The position numbers and the translations under genes are program-made. A DNA stretch of 64,000 bases from SYAC01 sp046048055 (GTDB taxonomy: Bacteria > Planctomycetota > Phycisphaerae > Phycisphaerales > SM1A02): assembly GCA_046048055.1 (NCBI GenBank), contig JBJOGW010000028.1, forward strand, positions 1-64,000, in the 5' to 3' direction. Below, in pieces: positions 53,021-61,379 of the stretch. Below the pieces are notes generated by a model. The model ran no database searches. It saw nothing but the letters and a program-made list of their open reading frames with translations, and had not been told where the DNA came from. Position 1 is the first letter of the stretch. Each line of letters opens with the position of its first letter.

Positions 53021-53297
53021 GCGCGGATCGAAGAGGATAGCGGGGACCCCGATACCCCCCATTCCGAGATGCTCAAGAATGAAGTTCTCGGACTATTACA
53101 CCTTCGAGATTGCTTCACACGCCTAATTTATAGGAACGAGCGCATCGAAGCCGACATGCTGGAGTCCGAAAATAGCGTCGCAATTCGTCGAAAATCATCG
53201 CACAGAGCGAGGTTTCAAACCGAAGGTTGAGACTGATAAGCGTTCCTCGACCCGCACCGTGTGGGTGGACTCGAGGACGCCTCGGGAGGCACATGTC
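53021..53297. promoter_or_regulatory. AT-richer intergenic region between tRNA-Lys and the xer gene
   Basis: About 277 bp, noticeably richer in A/T (53080-53220) than the flanks, holding divergent promoters. CCTAATTTATAGG (53122-53134) is an imperfect palindrome with TATAAA on the minus strand, a possible -10 element. An interrupted hairpin (GCG-TCCTCGA at 53240-53250 with TCGAGGA-CGC at 53271-53280, enclosing a smaller CCCG/TGGG hairpin) lies in the xer leader, 8 bases before its GGGAGG ribosome binding site. No attachment-site duplication was seen. Confidence 0.4.
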
Positions 53298-54284
53298 ATG
53301 GAAAGCAACCTGCCCATCGTCGATCGCTTCGTGGCCTACCTGTCCAACGAGCGGCACTTCAGCCCCTACACCGGCCGCTGCTACGGGCTGGACCTGCGTC
53401 AATTCGCGGATCACATCGCCACCGAGGCCGGGCTGGACATCACGATGGACGCCGAAAAGGCCGCGCTGGAATCGCGCAAGCCCGATCCGCGCGGCGACAC
53501 CGTGACGGGCCGCATCCTGGCCTGCGACGTGGACATGATCCGCGGCTTCCTGCAGCGGTTGAGCGAGCAGAACTACTCCGTGGCCACCATGGCCCGCAAG
53601 ATCGCCACGCTGCGGTCCTTTCACAAGTGGATGGAACGCACCGGTCACGCCACCAGCAATCCCATGACGCTGATCCGCTCGCCCAAGCAGCCCAAGCGGC
53701 TGCCCAAGGCGATCACCGTGGACCAGATCGAGCGGTTGCTGGCCGCACCCGACGCCAACGAACTGCTCGGGGCCCGTGACCGCGCCATCCTGGAAGCCCT
53801 CTACTCCACTGGCATGCGCGTGAGCGAAGTGGTGGGCCTGAATCGCGGCGACCTGAACGAGAGCGGCGAGTGCGTGCACATTCGCGGCAAGGGCAAGCGC
53901 GAGCGCATGGCACCGCTGGGTGGGCACGCCATGGCGGCCGTGCGGCACTACGTGAAGCTGCTGGACACCGAGAAGGGCTCGCTGCCCTCGGGCCCCACGG
54001 CCCCGCTGTTCATCAACAAGAACGGCACGCGGCTGAGCACGCGTTCGGTGCGCCGCAAGGTGGCCAAGTATCTCACGCAGGCCGGGCTGGATCCGGACAT
54101 CAGCCCGCACACCATTCGCCACAGTTTCGCCACCCACATGCTGGACAACGGCGCGGACCTGCGGAGCGTGCAGGAACTGCTGGGTCACCAGAGTCTCAGC
54201 AGCACGCAGGTGTACACCCATCTCACCTCGGGTCGCATGCGCGAGGCCTACGACAAGGCTCACCCGCGGGCCGAGGCGGGCTGA
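53298..54284 (+). CDS. Tyrosine recombinase of the XerC/XerD type
   Basis: A 328-residue tyrosine recombinase. An N-terminal SAM-like domain (about 5-130) precedes a catalytic domain with the full set: Arg in TGMRVSE, Lys in RGKGKRERM, His/Arg in HTIRHSFATHM, His in LGHQS and the nucleophile Tyr in VYTHL. The length is slightly above XerC/XerD (about 300) because of an insert near residues 50-75. It probably resolves chromosome dimers; XerC and XerD cannot be told apart here. The ATG at 53298 has GGGAGG upstream. Its 3' end overlaps purK by 25 bp. Confidence 0.9.
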   Translation: MESNLPIVDRFVAYLSNERHFSPYTGRCYGLDLRQFADHIATEAGLDITMDAEKAALESRKPDPRGDTVTGRILACDVDMIRGFLQRLSEQNYSVATMARKIATLRSFHKWMERTGHATSNPMTLIRSPKQPKRLPKAITVDQIERLLAAPDANELLGARDRAILEALYSTGMRVSEVVGLNRGDLNESGECVHIRGKGKRERMAPLGGHAMAAVRHYVKLLDTEKGSLPSGPTAPLFINKNGTRLSTRSVRRKVAKYLTQAGLDPDISPHTIRHSFATHMLDNGADLRSVQELLGHQSLSSTQVYTHLTSGRMREAYDKAHPRAEAG

Positions 54285-55378
54285 CCCTGCAGCGCGGCGA
54301 AGGCCGCATCGCTCGCCGACAGCGCGTCATCCTGCAACTGGGCCACGCTCGTCACGTGGCCCAGCTTTCTTCCCGGCCTGGGCTGCTTGCCGTAGAGGTG
54401 CAGGTGCGTGCCCGTAGGCAGCAAGGCCCCGGGGTTGGGCACCTGACCGATCAGGTTGCGCATCACGCTGACGCCCCGCGCCTCCGTGCTGCCCAGCGGC
54501 ATGCGGGCCACGGCACGCATGTGGTTCTCGAACTGGCCGGTGATGGCGCCCTCGATGGTCCAGTGACCGCTGTTGTGCACGCGCGGTGCCATCTCGTTGG
54601 CGACCAGTCCGTGAGCATCAAGGAAGAATTCCACGCAGAGCACGCCTTCATGACCCAGTGCCTCCACCACGCGACACACGCCTGCCGTGGCCTGCTCCAA
54701 CACGGCTGGCGGGAGCCGCGCCGGTGCCACGGTGCGGTCCAGGATGCCTTGCTGGTGGCGGTTGGCGCACGGACTCCAGAATCGGATGTCCGCGCGATCC
54801 TGTGCGTCCAGGCCGCGAACGCACACCAGGCTCACTTCCTGGGTGAACGCCACGAACTGCTCCAGGATGCAGGGCACGCCGCCGAGCCACTCGAAGGCGG
54901 CCGCCAGATCGGCCGGCGAGTTCACGCGCGCCTGGCCACGGCCGTCGTAGCCCATGCGCCGCGTCTTCAGCATGGCCGGCAAGGGCACCGCCTGCAGCGC
55001 GGCGGTGAAGTCGCGCGGTCCGTCCACGGGCGCGAAGGGCTGCACGCGCAGCCCATGCTGCGCGAAGAACTGCTTCTCCTGCACGCGGTCCTGGCCAACC
55101 TGCAGCGATCGCGGACCGGGACGCACCGGCAGCCTGCGACTCAGGTACTGCAGGGACACGGTCGGCACGTTCTCCCATTCCAGCGTGACCGCATCAAGCC
55201 CCACGGCGAAGCGATCCAGCAGGGCCGGGTCACGCAGGTTGCCTTGCACCAGTTCGCCAAGCCCTTCCACGCAGGTCTCGCCCATCGGTGCCAGAAAACG
55301 GGTCTCGATGCCGAGTGAACGCGCGGCCTGCGCCAGCATGCGACCCAGCTGCCCGGCGCCAAGGATTCCGATCCTCAT
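54260..55378 (-). CDS. purK: 5-(carboxyamino)imidazole ribonucleotide synthase
   Basis: PurK uses ATP and bicarbonate to make N5-CAIR from AIR in purine synthesis. The 372-residue ATP-grasp protein starts IGILGAGQLGRMLAQAA, has LKTRRMGYDGRGQ, the acidic EQFVAFTQEVS strand, and the metal site VEFFLDAHGLVANEMAPRVHNSGHWT. Its ATG overlaps the purE stop by 4 bp, giving a coupled purEK operon. The 3' end overlaps the xer gene. Confidence 0.95.
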   Translation of the reverse strand: MRIGILGAGQLGRMLAQAARSLGIETRFLAPMGETCVEGLGELVQGNLRDPALLDRFAVGLDAVTLEWENVPTVSLQYLSRRLPVRPGPRSLQVGQDRVQEKQFFAQHGLRVQPFAPVDGPRDFTAALQAVPLPAMLKTRRMGYDGRGQARVNSPADLAAAFEWLGGVPCILEQFVAFTQEVSLVCVRGLDAQDRADIRFWSPCANRHQQGILDRTVAPARLPPAVLEQATAGVCRVVEALGHEGVLCVEFFLDAHGLVANEMAPRVHNSGHWTIEGAITGQFENHMRAVARMPLGSTEARGVSVMRNLIGQVPNPGALLPTGTHLHLYGKQPRPGRKLGHVTSVAQLQDDALSASDAAFAALQGQPASARG

Positions 55379-55890
55379 GGCCGGGGCCGCGACGGGTCGG
55401 GATGATCCAGCACCATCTGCGTCCGCGCGGCGCGGTCATCAGCCAGCGCCTGGGCGATCGGCTGGTATTCGTGGGCCAGCATGGCGGCCGCCAGCAACGC
55501 GGCGTTCTCCGCGCCGGCCTTGCCGACCGCCAGCGTTCCAACCGGCACGCCCGCCGGCATCTGCAGGATGCTCAGCACCGAGTCCACGCCCTGCAACGCG
55601 CTGCTCAGCACCGGAACGCCGAGCACGGGCAGCAGCGTCTTGCTGGCGCACATGCCTGGAAGGTGGGCGGCGCCGCCAGCACCCGCGATGATCACGCGAA
55701 GGCCTCGCGACTGCGCCGTGGAGGCATAGTCGAAGAGCAGGTCGGGCGTGCGGTGGGCGCTGACCACGCGAGTCTCGTGCGGCACACCAAGCCGCTGCAG
55801 CATGGCGGCGGCATGCTGCATGGTTTCCCAGTCGCTCTGGCTCCCCATGATCACGCCGACCAGGGGTGCCATGTCCGGTGTCGGGACCAT
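55375..55890 (-). CDS. purE: N5-carboxyaminoimidazole ribonucleotide mutase
   Basis: PurE converts N5-CAIR (product of PurK) to CAIR. The 171-residue protein has the class I motifs IMGSQSDWETM, VVSAHRTPD, IIAGAGGAAHLPGM and GVPVGTLAVGKAGAENAALLAA. The frame opens at an ATG at 55890; the ATG at 55872 is an equally good start. It is upstream of purK in an overlapping pair. A perfect 46-bp inverted repeat lies 27 bp upstream. Confidence 0.95.
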   Translation of the reverse strand: MVPTPDMAPLVGVIMGSQSDWETMQHAAAMLQRLGVPHETRVVSAHRTPDLLFDYASTAQSRGLRVIIAGAGGAAHLPGMCASKTLLPVLGVPVLSSALQGVDSVLSILQMPAGVPVGTLAVGKAGAENAALLAAAMLAHEYQPIAQALADDRAARTQMVLDHPDPSRPRP

Positions 55891-55916
55891 GGCCGCATGC
55901 TACGAGTTGGCGCGGT

Positions 55917-56027
55917 GGTTCGGTCCGATACAAGGGACGGGTGTCTGTACCGGACTTTGCGGGGAGCGGTCGGACCTGTTGCCGCAAAGTCCGGTACAGA
56001 CACCCGTCCCTTGTATCGGACCGAACC
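55917..56027. repeat. Perfect 46-bp inverted repeat, REP/BIME-like
   Basis: Arms 55917-55962 and 55982-56027 are perfect reverse complements of 46 bp around a 19-bp spacer. Each arm is itself an imperfect hairpin (GTCCGATAC against GTACCGGAC around an AAGGGACGGGTGTCT core). The GGGACGGGTGTCTGTACC core is reminiscent of REP elements moved by RAYT (IS200-like) transposases. No transposase is in the window, so it would be non-autonomous. It lies between the esterase 3' end and purE and could also act as a strong transcription barrier or terminator. Confidence 0.9.
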
Positions 56028-56071
56028 GACCCGAACGAAGCCTTCAAGGTGCGCGTTCGCCAGCCGCGGAC

Positions 56072-57643
56072 TCAATCCCCGAGCCCATGCCTCTTGAGGT
56101 GCTTGCGCATGTCCAGTGCGAACCGGCCCCGGGCAATCGAGGCCATGGTGTCATGGGTGGCCCCTCGGACGATCTCGATGAAACCATCCCCCGCCGCTGG
56201 CTCGCCTGCGTGGTCCTGGGTGGCCTTGGCCAGCGCCTGCACCTTGTCCCGGAACCGCTGCACGGCACGCTCCAGGTAGAAGTTGTCCCGGTCACCCACG
56301 AGCACACGCACCTTGTCCCGGAGCACCGGCTGCAGCTGCATCCACCGACGCTCGACCAGGCGGGCCATGTCGTAACTGCTCCACGCGTCCTCGACCAGCT
56401 TGCGGTCGATCGCGCCGCTGGATGGGTCCGCCAGCCGAGCCGGCATGCCCGTGACGGGATCCGGCGTGCCGAACATGGCGCACCAGGCGTCCCACTGCTG
56501 GCCACTTCCACCAGATGGATCGATGGCGCGCTCCATTCCCATCTCCTCGCGCACGGTCATGAGCACCTTCTCCATGGGACCCACCGGTCGCCGGAAGCTG
56601 CCGCGCTCCTGCCCCTGCTCGTCGGCGAACAGGCTGGTGTCACGGTAGAGGTCACTCTGCTGGAAGGCGGAGAAGTCCACCGGATCCGGCGCGCTGGACC
56701 AGCACCCTCCGAAGAACTCGGGATTGGTGAGCTGCAACCAGAGCGAACTCCAGCCGCCACTGCTGTGACCGGTGAGCAGCCGCGCTGGCGGGGTTGCGAC
56801 CAGGCGGAAACGCTGCTCCAGCAGCGGCACCAGCTCCTGAACCAACGCGGCGCCACGCGGCCCGTTGATCACGCTGTCCGCGAACCCGTGATGCCCAAAG
56901 GGCCCCTCCGGGTCCAGGAACACGTGCACCGCCTGCGGCACAGCCAGGTCGCTGCCCGGCGCCGTGAACAGCCGCAACTGATCGACCGCGGCCGTCATGC
57001 GGCCGCCGAATCCCGGGATCACGTAGACCGTGGGCCACATGCGGCGAGCATGATGCACGTCGTGGTAGCCCGGGGGCAGCACCACTGCGGCCCGGTGCAA
57101 GACGGGCCGACCGGTGGCCCGCGTGAGCATGGGACTGGGCTCCTCGATCACCACCAGGTTGGGCGATTCCGGCAACGCGAGCGGCGGCACACTTCGCGAC
57201 AGTTCCAGCTCGACCGTGTCAGCCGTGCCGGCGTTGAGCTCGACCTCGACCGGTTCGCTGAGCAGGTTGCCCGGCGCCTGCACGCCGCCCTCGGCGCGGC
57301 TCCGCTTGAAGACGGCCTGCACCATGAACCGCCCTTCGAGCTCGTCGAGCGGTCCGGGCCATGCCGCCGCCCCGGGCCCCACTTCCACCGTCATGCCGGG
57401 GGAGAGCCCCGAGACCGGCACGCTGACGATGGGCTGTGGATCCGAGAAGAATGGGCCATCCGCCGGATCGCCGCGCTCGCGTGAGCGGACACTCTTCAGG
57501 AACACGACCATGCGACCGGCATTGGGTCCCCTGGCGAAAGCCTCGTTCTCGACCGGCAACCTGACCAGCACACGGTCGCCCGCGGCAACGGCCGCAACCG
57601 GAACCAGCACGAACAGGCTTGTCCAGAGGGACCACGCACGCAT
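56072..57643 (-). CDS. Secreted putative esterase (alpha/beta hydrolase)
   Basis: A 523-residue protein with a signal peptide (about 1-21, ending VAA). The N-terminal 180 residues are a beta-rich domain of unknown role. The C-terminal hydrolase domain belongs to the esterase D / enterochelin-esterase-like group: WPTVYVIPGFGGRM near residue 205, and the nucleophile elbow LTGHSSGGWSS near 295. An Asp in VLVGDRDNFYL (about 450) and a His in GATHDTM (about 495) fit the remaining triad. The substrate is unknown; acyl esters on cell-surface or polymer substrates are plausible. It lies upstream of the purE operon on the same strand, separated by the inverted repeat. Confidence 0.8.
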   Translation of the reverse strand: MRAWSLWTSLFVLVPVAAVAAGDRVLVRLPVENEAFARGPNAGRMVVFLKSVRSRERGDPADGPFFSDPQPIVSVPVSGLSPGMTVEVGPGAAAWPGPLDELEGRFMVQAVFKRSRAEGGVQAPGNLLSEPVEVELNAGTADTVELELSRSVPPLALPESPNLVVIEEPSPMLTRATGRPVLHRAAVVLPPGYHDVHHARRMWPTVYVIPGFGGRMTAAVDQLRLFTAPGSDLAVPQAVHVFLDPEGPFGHHGFADSVINGPRGAALVQELVPLLEQRFRLVATPPARLLTGHSSGGWSSLWLQLTNPEFFGGCWSSAPDPVDFSAFQQSDLYRDTSLFADEQGQERGSFRRPVGPMEKVLMTVREEMGMERAIDPSGGSGQQWDAWCAMFGTPDPVTGMPARLADPSSGAIDRKLVEDAWSSYDMARLVERRWMQLQPVLRDKVRVLVGDRDNFYLERAVQRFRDKVQALAKATQDHAGEPAAGDGFIEIVRGATHDTMASIARGRFALDMRKHLKRHGLGD

Positions 57644-57717
57644 GACCGGATGCTACGAGCGGCGCGCCTCGGCGCACGCCTCGGAACCTGCACGTCACCG
57701 CTAGAATCGTCCTTCGC

Positions 57718-58557
57718 ATGGCCTTTCGACTCCTGATCTCTCCGGCCTGGTGCCTGCTGCTGGCCATGATCGCCTGCGAAGGCAACACGCCCTTCGAGCG
57801 CCATGTGGACCGCTTCGTGCGGGAGAGCGGGCACGGGCTGGTCGGACCGGTGGGCGAGGTGCAGAACCTGCACTTCGACGAGGAGCCCGGGCTGGTGCAC
57901 GTGGTGGTGAAGAACGTGGAAGGCCACGTGCGGGTGCGCGGCATGCGGCACAACGCGTCCGGCCCCACCACCGTGCGGCTGCGACCACGATCCACCATCG
58001 ATGCGGGCTTCTCAGGCACCGCGGTGCTGGAGTCGCTGGCGTGGGATGCGCAGATGAAGCCGCAGCCCGACGGCTCGCGCGTGCTGGAGATCACGCTGAG
58101 CCTGAAGGATCCGTCGGCCTGGTTCATCCGCTGCGACGTGGAGATCGACACCGCGCGGCTTGGCCGGGTGAGCGTGGACACCAACCATGGACGCGTGCTG
58201 GTGGTGGACAACCGCGGCGGCGTGAACCTTCGGAGCAGCTTTGGCGACATCCGCATGCGGACCCCGTGGCCCATCACCGAGCCGTGCCGCATCGACAGCA
58301 AGGACGGTGACGTGGAGTGGATCGTGCGCGGCGAGTCCCCGGGCGCATTCGACTGCGAAAGCCTGGGCGGCGAGATCAACGTGTTCGCCCGCTATGGCCG
58401 CTGGATCGCCGTGGATCCCCGCAACGACCACGACTCGCTGGTGAGCACGCTCAATGGCGGCGAGAACCCGATCGTGATCCGGGTGACCGATGGCAGCGTC
58501 TACATCGTGATCGTGGAGGATCCCCACGACGTCGGCACCTTCATCCGGCCCACCTGA
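57718..58557 (+). CDS. Predicted lipoprotein with DUF4097-like beta repeats
   Basis: A 279-residue protein with a lipoprotein signal (AMIAC, Cys near residue 20). The mature part consists of short beta segments with repeated V-x-V-x-N/D-G turns (VNLRSSFGDIRM, CRIDSKDGDVEW, ESLGGEINV), like the beta-helix of DUF4097 adhesin-type proteins. Its function is unknown, presumably on the periplasmic side of a membrane. The ATG is at 57718. rlmE follows 38 bp downstream on the same strand. Confidence 0.72.
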   Translation: MAFRLLISPAWCLLLAMIACEGNTPFERHVDRFVRESGHGLVGPVGEVQNLHFDEEPGLVHVVVKNVEGHVRVRGMRHNASGPTTVRLRPRSTIDAGFSGTAVLESLAWDAQMKPQPDGSRVLEITLSLKDPSAWFIRCDVEIDTARLGRVSVDTNHGRVLVVDNRGGVNLRSSFGDIRMRTPWPITEPCRIDSKDGDVEWIVRGESPGAFDCESLGGEINVFARYGRWIAVDPRNDHDSLVSTLNGGENPIVIRVTDGSVYIVIVEDPHDVGTFIRPT

Positions 58558-58595
58558 GTGCGACGGCCGTGGCATGCCGCCCCGGCCCACCTGCC

Positions 58596-59255
58596 ATGAA
58601 GGAAGTCCAGGACCACTGGTTCAAGCGTGCCAAGGAGGAGGGCTACCGAGCCCGCAGCGCGTTCAAGCTGCTCGAACTGCAGGAGAAGTTCCGGCTCCTT
58701 CGACCAGGCGATCGCGTGCTGGATGCTGGCGCGGCGCCCGGCAGCTGGACGCAGGTGGCCGCCGGCATCGTGGGACCGCGCGGCTCGGTGGATGCGGTGG
58801 ACCTGAAGGCCATCGACCCGGCCGGACTGCCGCGACACGTCCGGCTGCACCAGGGCGACCTGCGCGACTGCACGCTGCAGATGGTGGGTGGTCGGCCCTT
58901 TGACGCCATCATTTCGGACATGGCGCCCGACACGACCGGTGTTCCCATGTCCGACGCGGCCCTGAGTTGCCGACTGTGCCACGCCCTGCTGGACAACGCT
59001 CCGCAGTGGCTGCGACCGGCAGGCAACGTGGTCATGAAGGTGTTCGAGGGCGCCGACTACCCCGAGCTGCTGAACCGCGCCCGGCGTCTGTTTCGCGAGT
59101 GCGGGGCCAGCAAGCCCCGGTCCAGCCGCGCCGAGAGCGTGGAGATGTTCATCTGGGGCAAGGGCTATCGCGGCCCCAATGCCGAGCCGCCCGTCGAGGC
59201 GCCTCGCAAGCGTCCCGAGCCTGCTCCGGGCTGGAAGCGCGGACCGGATCGCTGA
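58596..59255 (+). CDS. rlmE: 23S rRNA (uridine-2'-O)-methyltransferase
   Basis: RlmE/FtsJ methylates the 2'-hydroxyl of U2552 in 23S rRNA during large-subunit assembly. The 219-residue protein has the K-D-K-E tetrad: Lys in RARSAFKLLE, Asp in ISDMAPDTTG, Lys in VVMKVFEG and Glu in RAESVEMF. The SAM site is VLDAGAAPGSWTQVA near residue 43. The ATG at 58596 gives the typical N-terminus. The 25 C-terminal residues are a Pro/Arg-rich tail. Confidence 0.95.
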   Translation: MKEVQDHWFKRAKEEGYRARSAFKLLELQEKFRLLRPGDRVLDAGAAPGSWTQVAAGIVGPRGSVDAVDLKAIDPAGLPRHVRLHQGDLRDCTLQMVGGRPFDAIISDMAPDTTGVPMSDAALSCRLCHALLDNAPQWLRPAGNVVMKVFEGADYPELLNRARRLFRECGASKPRSSRAESVEMFIWGKGYRGPNAEPPVEAPRKRPEPAPGWKRGPDR

Positions 59256-59339
59256 ATCCCGTTCAGGGATCCACCGAGGCATCGCTCCATTCACCCGCAT
59301 CGCGTCTGACTTTTCACGGTCGCCTCGTAGACTCACTCC

Positions 59340-60482
59340 ATGGCCGTTCCGCCCGAATCCCGCCGCAACGCCGAGCGAAGCGCGCCGCCGGTGATCGCCA
59401 TCACCATGGGCGATCCGGTGGGCATCGGTCCCGAGGTGGTGGCCAAGGCGCTGTGCGACCCGGCCATGGCACGGCTGGGGCGATTCGTGGTCTACGGTCA
59501 GAACCAGGCGCTGGTGGATGCGGCCGAGCGGGCGGGACTTCGGCCACTGTGGTTCCGGGTGGCCAAGGATCATGGTGGCGGCCACCGCGGCGCGGCCGCT
59601 GAGTCGGTGGTGCTGGATTACGGACATGAGGACGTGCTGCCCGCGGAACCTGGCCCGACCCGTGCGGGCGGCGTTCTGTCCAAGGCCTTCGTCGAGGACG
59701 CCATCGCCGACGCCCTGCGCCCCGCGGGTGATCCTCGCCACGTGGATGCAGTGGTGACTGGCCCCATCTCCAAGGAGAGCTGGAGCATGGCGGGCTTTCG
59801 ATGGCCGGGGCACACCGAACTCTTCGCCGCCCGCTGCAGGAGTTCGCACCATGCCATGCTCTTCGAGAGTCCTCGCCTGCGCGTGGCCCTGGCCACGGCG
59901 CACCTGCCGCTGATGGACATCCGCAATGTGCTCACCATCGGCAAGGTGTTCGATCCCATCGACCTGGGTGCGGCGCACTGCCGGCGTCTGGGCATCGATC
60001 GGCCGCGCGTGGCGGTGTGTGGCCTGAATCCCCATGCGGGCGAGAACGGGCTCTTTGGCGACGAGGAACGGCGCGTGATCACGCCCGCGATCGACATGGC
60101 CCGCAACGCCGGCATCGATGCCCACGGTCCGTTCCCTGGCGACACCGTGTTCATCGACGCCGCCGCGGGCAAGTGGGACCTGGTGGTGGCCATGTACCAC
60201 GACCAGGGCCTGATCCCGGTCAAGCTGCTGGGCTTTGACCGTGCCGTGAACGTGACGGTGGGTCTTGGCATGATCCGCACCAGTCCCGATCACGGCACGG
60301 CCTTCGGCATTGCCGGCCGCAATGCCGCAAGCCCCAACAGCATGAAGGCGGCCATCGAGCTGGCCGCGCGTCTTGCCTCTCAGCCCGAGCCGGCGGCCCT
60401 GCCGCGTGCCGAGGCACCTCGCCTGAACGACCGGCGCGCCGGCGCCGAGGCTGCCGACGACGAACTCGATCCGGCGGACTGA
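59340..60482 (+). CDS. pdxA: 4-hydroxythreonine-4-phosphate dehydrogenase
   Basis: PdxA makes the intermediate that PdxJ condenses to pyridoxine 5'-phosphate. The 380-residue protein has ITMGDPVGIGPE, the metal-ligand His in WPGHTELFA and in ATAHLPL, CGLNPHAGENGLFG, and DLVVAMYHDQGLIPVKLLGFD. E. coli PdxA is 329 residues; extra length comes from an N-terminal 17-residue extension and a C-terminal 35-residue charged tail. PdxJ is not in the window. Vitamin B6 feeds the PLP enzyme DapL encoded here. Its last 103 bp overlap the convergent secreted-protein gene. Confidence 0.94.
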   Translation: MAVPPESRRNAERSAPPVIAITMGDPVGIGPEVVAKALCDPAMARLGRFVVYGQNQALVDAAERAGLRPLWFRVAKDHGGGHRGAAAESVVLDYGHEDVLPAEPGPTRAGGVLSKAFVEDAIADALRPAGDPRHVDAVVTGPISKESWSMAGFRWPGHTELFAARCRSSHHAMLFESPRLRVALATAHLPLMDIRNVLTIGKVFDPIDLGAAHCRRLGIDRPRVAVCGLNPHAGENGLFGDEERRVITPAIDMARNAGIDAHGPFPGDTVFIDAAAGKWDLVVAMYHDQGLIPVKLLGFDRAVNVTVGLGMIRTSPDHGTAFGIAGRNAASPNSMKAAIELAARLASQPEPAALPRAEAPRLNDRRAGAEAADDELDPAD

Positions 60483-61243
60483 GCGGGTTCGCCCTCGAAC
60501 TTTCCCGCCGCGGCCGCGTTCGAGCCAGTGCACGAAGGGCCCGCCGCGTGGGACTCGGCCAAGGCCGGCCGGGCCGCCTTGCTCTCGACCCGGTTGCCGC
60601 GCGCCCCACGCCTGCCCACCAGGGCCGCCGCCATGCCCACCGCGGCCGCACCGCCCGGTGCCGGAACCGCCGTGCCCTCCACGCGCAGGTTGTCCACCCG
60701 CATGTTGCCGCTGCCACTGGTGGCACCTTCCACGCGAAGCCGCAGCCACGCGGTGCCGTTCTCGGCGTGGGCGAAGTCGGACAGGCTGAACTGGTGCTGC
60801 TGCCACTGGGTGGTGTTGGCGGAGAACTGGCCCGCCACGATCCAGCTGTCGCCGTTCCACACCTCCACGAACGTCTGGGCAAAGCCGCTGGAACTGCGGC
60901 GAGCCGCCAGACTGAGCGAGAGCTGCCGCATGCCCACGGTGCGCACGGTGAGCTGCACGCCCTTGCCGTTCTGGCCCGATCCCGTGATGGCCAGCGCCTG
61001 GCCGGGCTCGTGGCCTGACAGCGCATTCACGTCGGTTCCCGTGAGCGAGCCAAGCCCACTGGTGAAGGCCCCGAAGTCCGCGGATCCCTGCCCCACATCC
61101 GACGCCAGCTCCGCGGGGACCGTCCCGCCAAGCCCGTTGAAGTGCCACGCCGCCACCACCTCCGCCTGGGCCCGACAGGCTCCAAGCAGCAACCCGGCCG
61201 CGCCCACCAGGGCCGCGACCACGCCACGACTTTCTCGTTGCAT
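60380..61243 (-). CDS. Secreted protein with internal PEP-CTERM-like segment and extra C-terminal tail
   Basis: A 287-residue protein: signal peptide (about 1-27, LLLGACRAQA), a beta-rich domain (about 28-185) with WHFNGLGG and ENGTAWLRLRVEGA, like carbohydrate-binding folds, and a sorting-type segment VPAPGGAAAVGMAAALVGRRGARGNR. Unlike typical cases, about 75 further residues follow, low in complexity (Ser/Ala/Arg) and lying largely antisense to the pdxA 3' end. The original stop may have been lost, or the tail may be removed on sorting. The ATG at 61243 has a strong AAGGAGG site. Confidence 0.75.
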   Translation of the reverse strand: MQRESRGVVAALVGAAGLLLGACRAQAEVVAAWHFNGLGGTVPAELASDVGQGSADFGAFTSGLGSLTGTDVNALSGHEPGQALAITGSGQNGKGVQLTVRTVGMRQLSLSLAARRSSSGFAQTFVEVWNGDSWIVAGQFSANTTQWQQHQFSLSDFAHAENGTAWLRLRVEGATSGSGNMRVDNLRVEGTAVPAPGGAAAVGMAAALVGRRGARGNRVESKAARPALAESHAAGPSCTGSNAAAAGKFEGEPAQSAGSSSSSAASAPARRSFRRGASARGRAAGSG

Positions 61244-61379
61244 GCATCCCTCCTTGTTGTGCCGCCGCGGAACACCCGCGACTGAGCGGGCTTCTACCGC
61301 GCCGCCGACCGGTTCCCCCGCCACATGGAACTATTTCCGGCCGGATTCCCCGCGGCCCACGCCCCCCATGCGGCACGCC

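Noticed and set aside
53110..53150. A dif site near the xer gene
   Set aside because: The AT-rich palindrome does not match the 28-bp dif consensus halves.
49844..53230. A 1128-codon open frame on the plus strand opposite the SNF2 helicase
   Set aside because: Rich in Gln, His, Arg and Leu with no domain; the minus strand encodes a complete helicase with all motifs. It is an antisense shadow of GC-rich coding sequence.
52948..54284. Integrated element at tRNA-Lys with the Xer-type gene as integrase
   Set aside because: The recombinase has the size and motifs of a housekeeping XerC/D, the flanks are core genes, and no duplicated tRNA end was seen.
58500..61376. A 958-codon open frame on the minus strand across rlmE and pdxA
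   Set aside because: His/Arg/Gly-rich shadow; both plus-strand genes have intact catalytic motifs.
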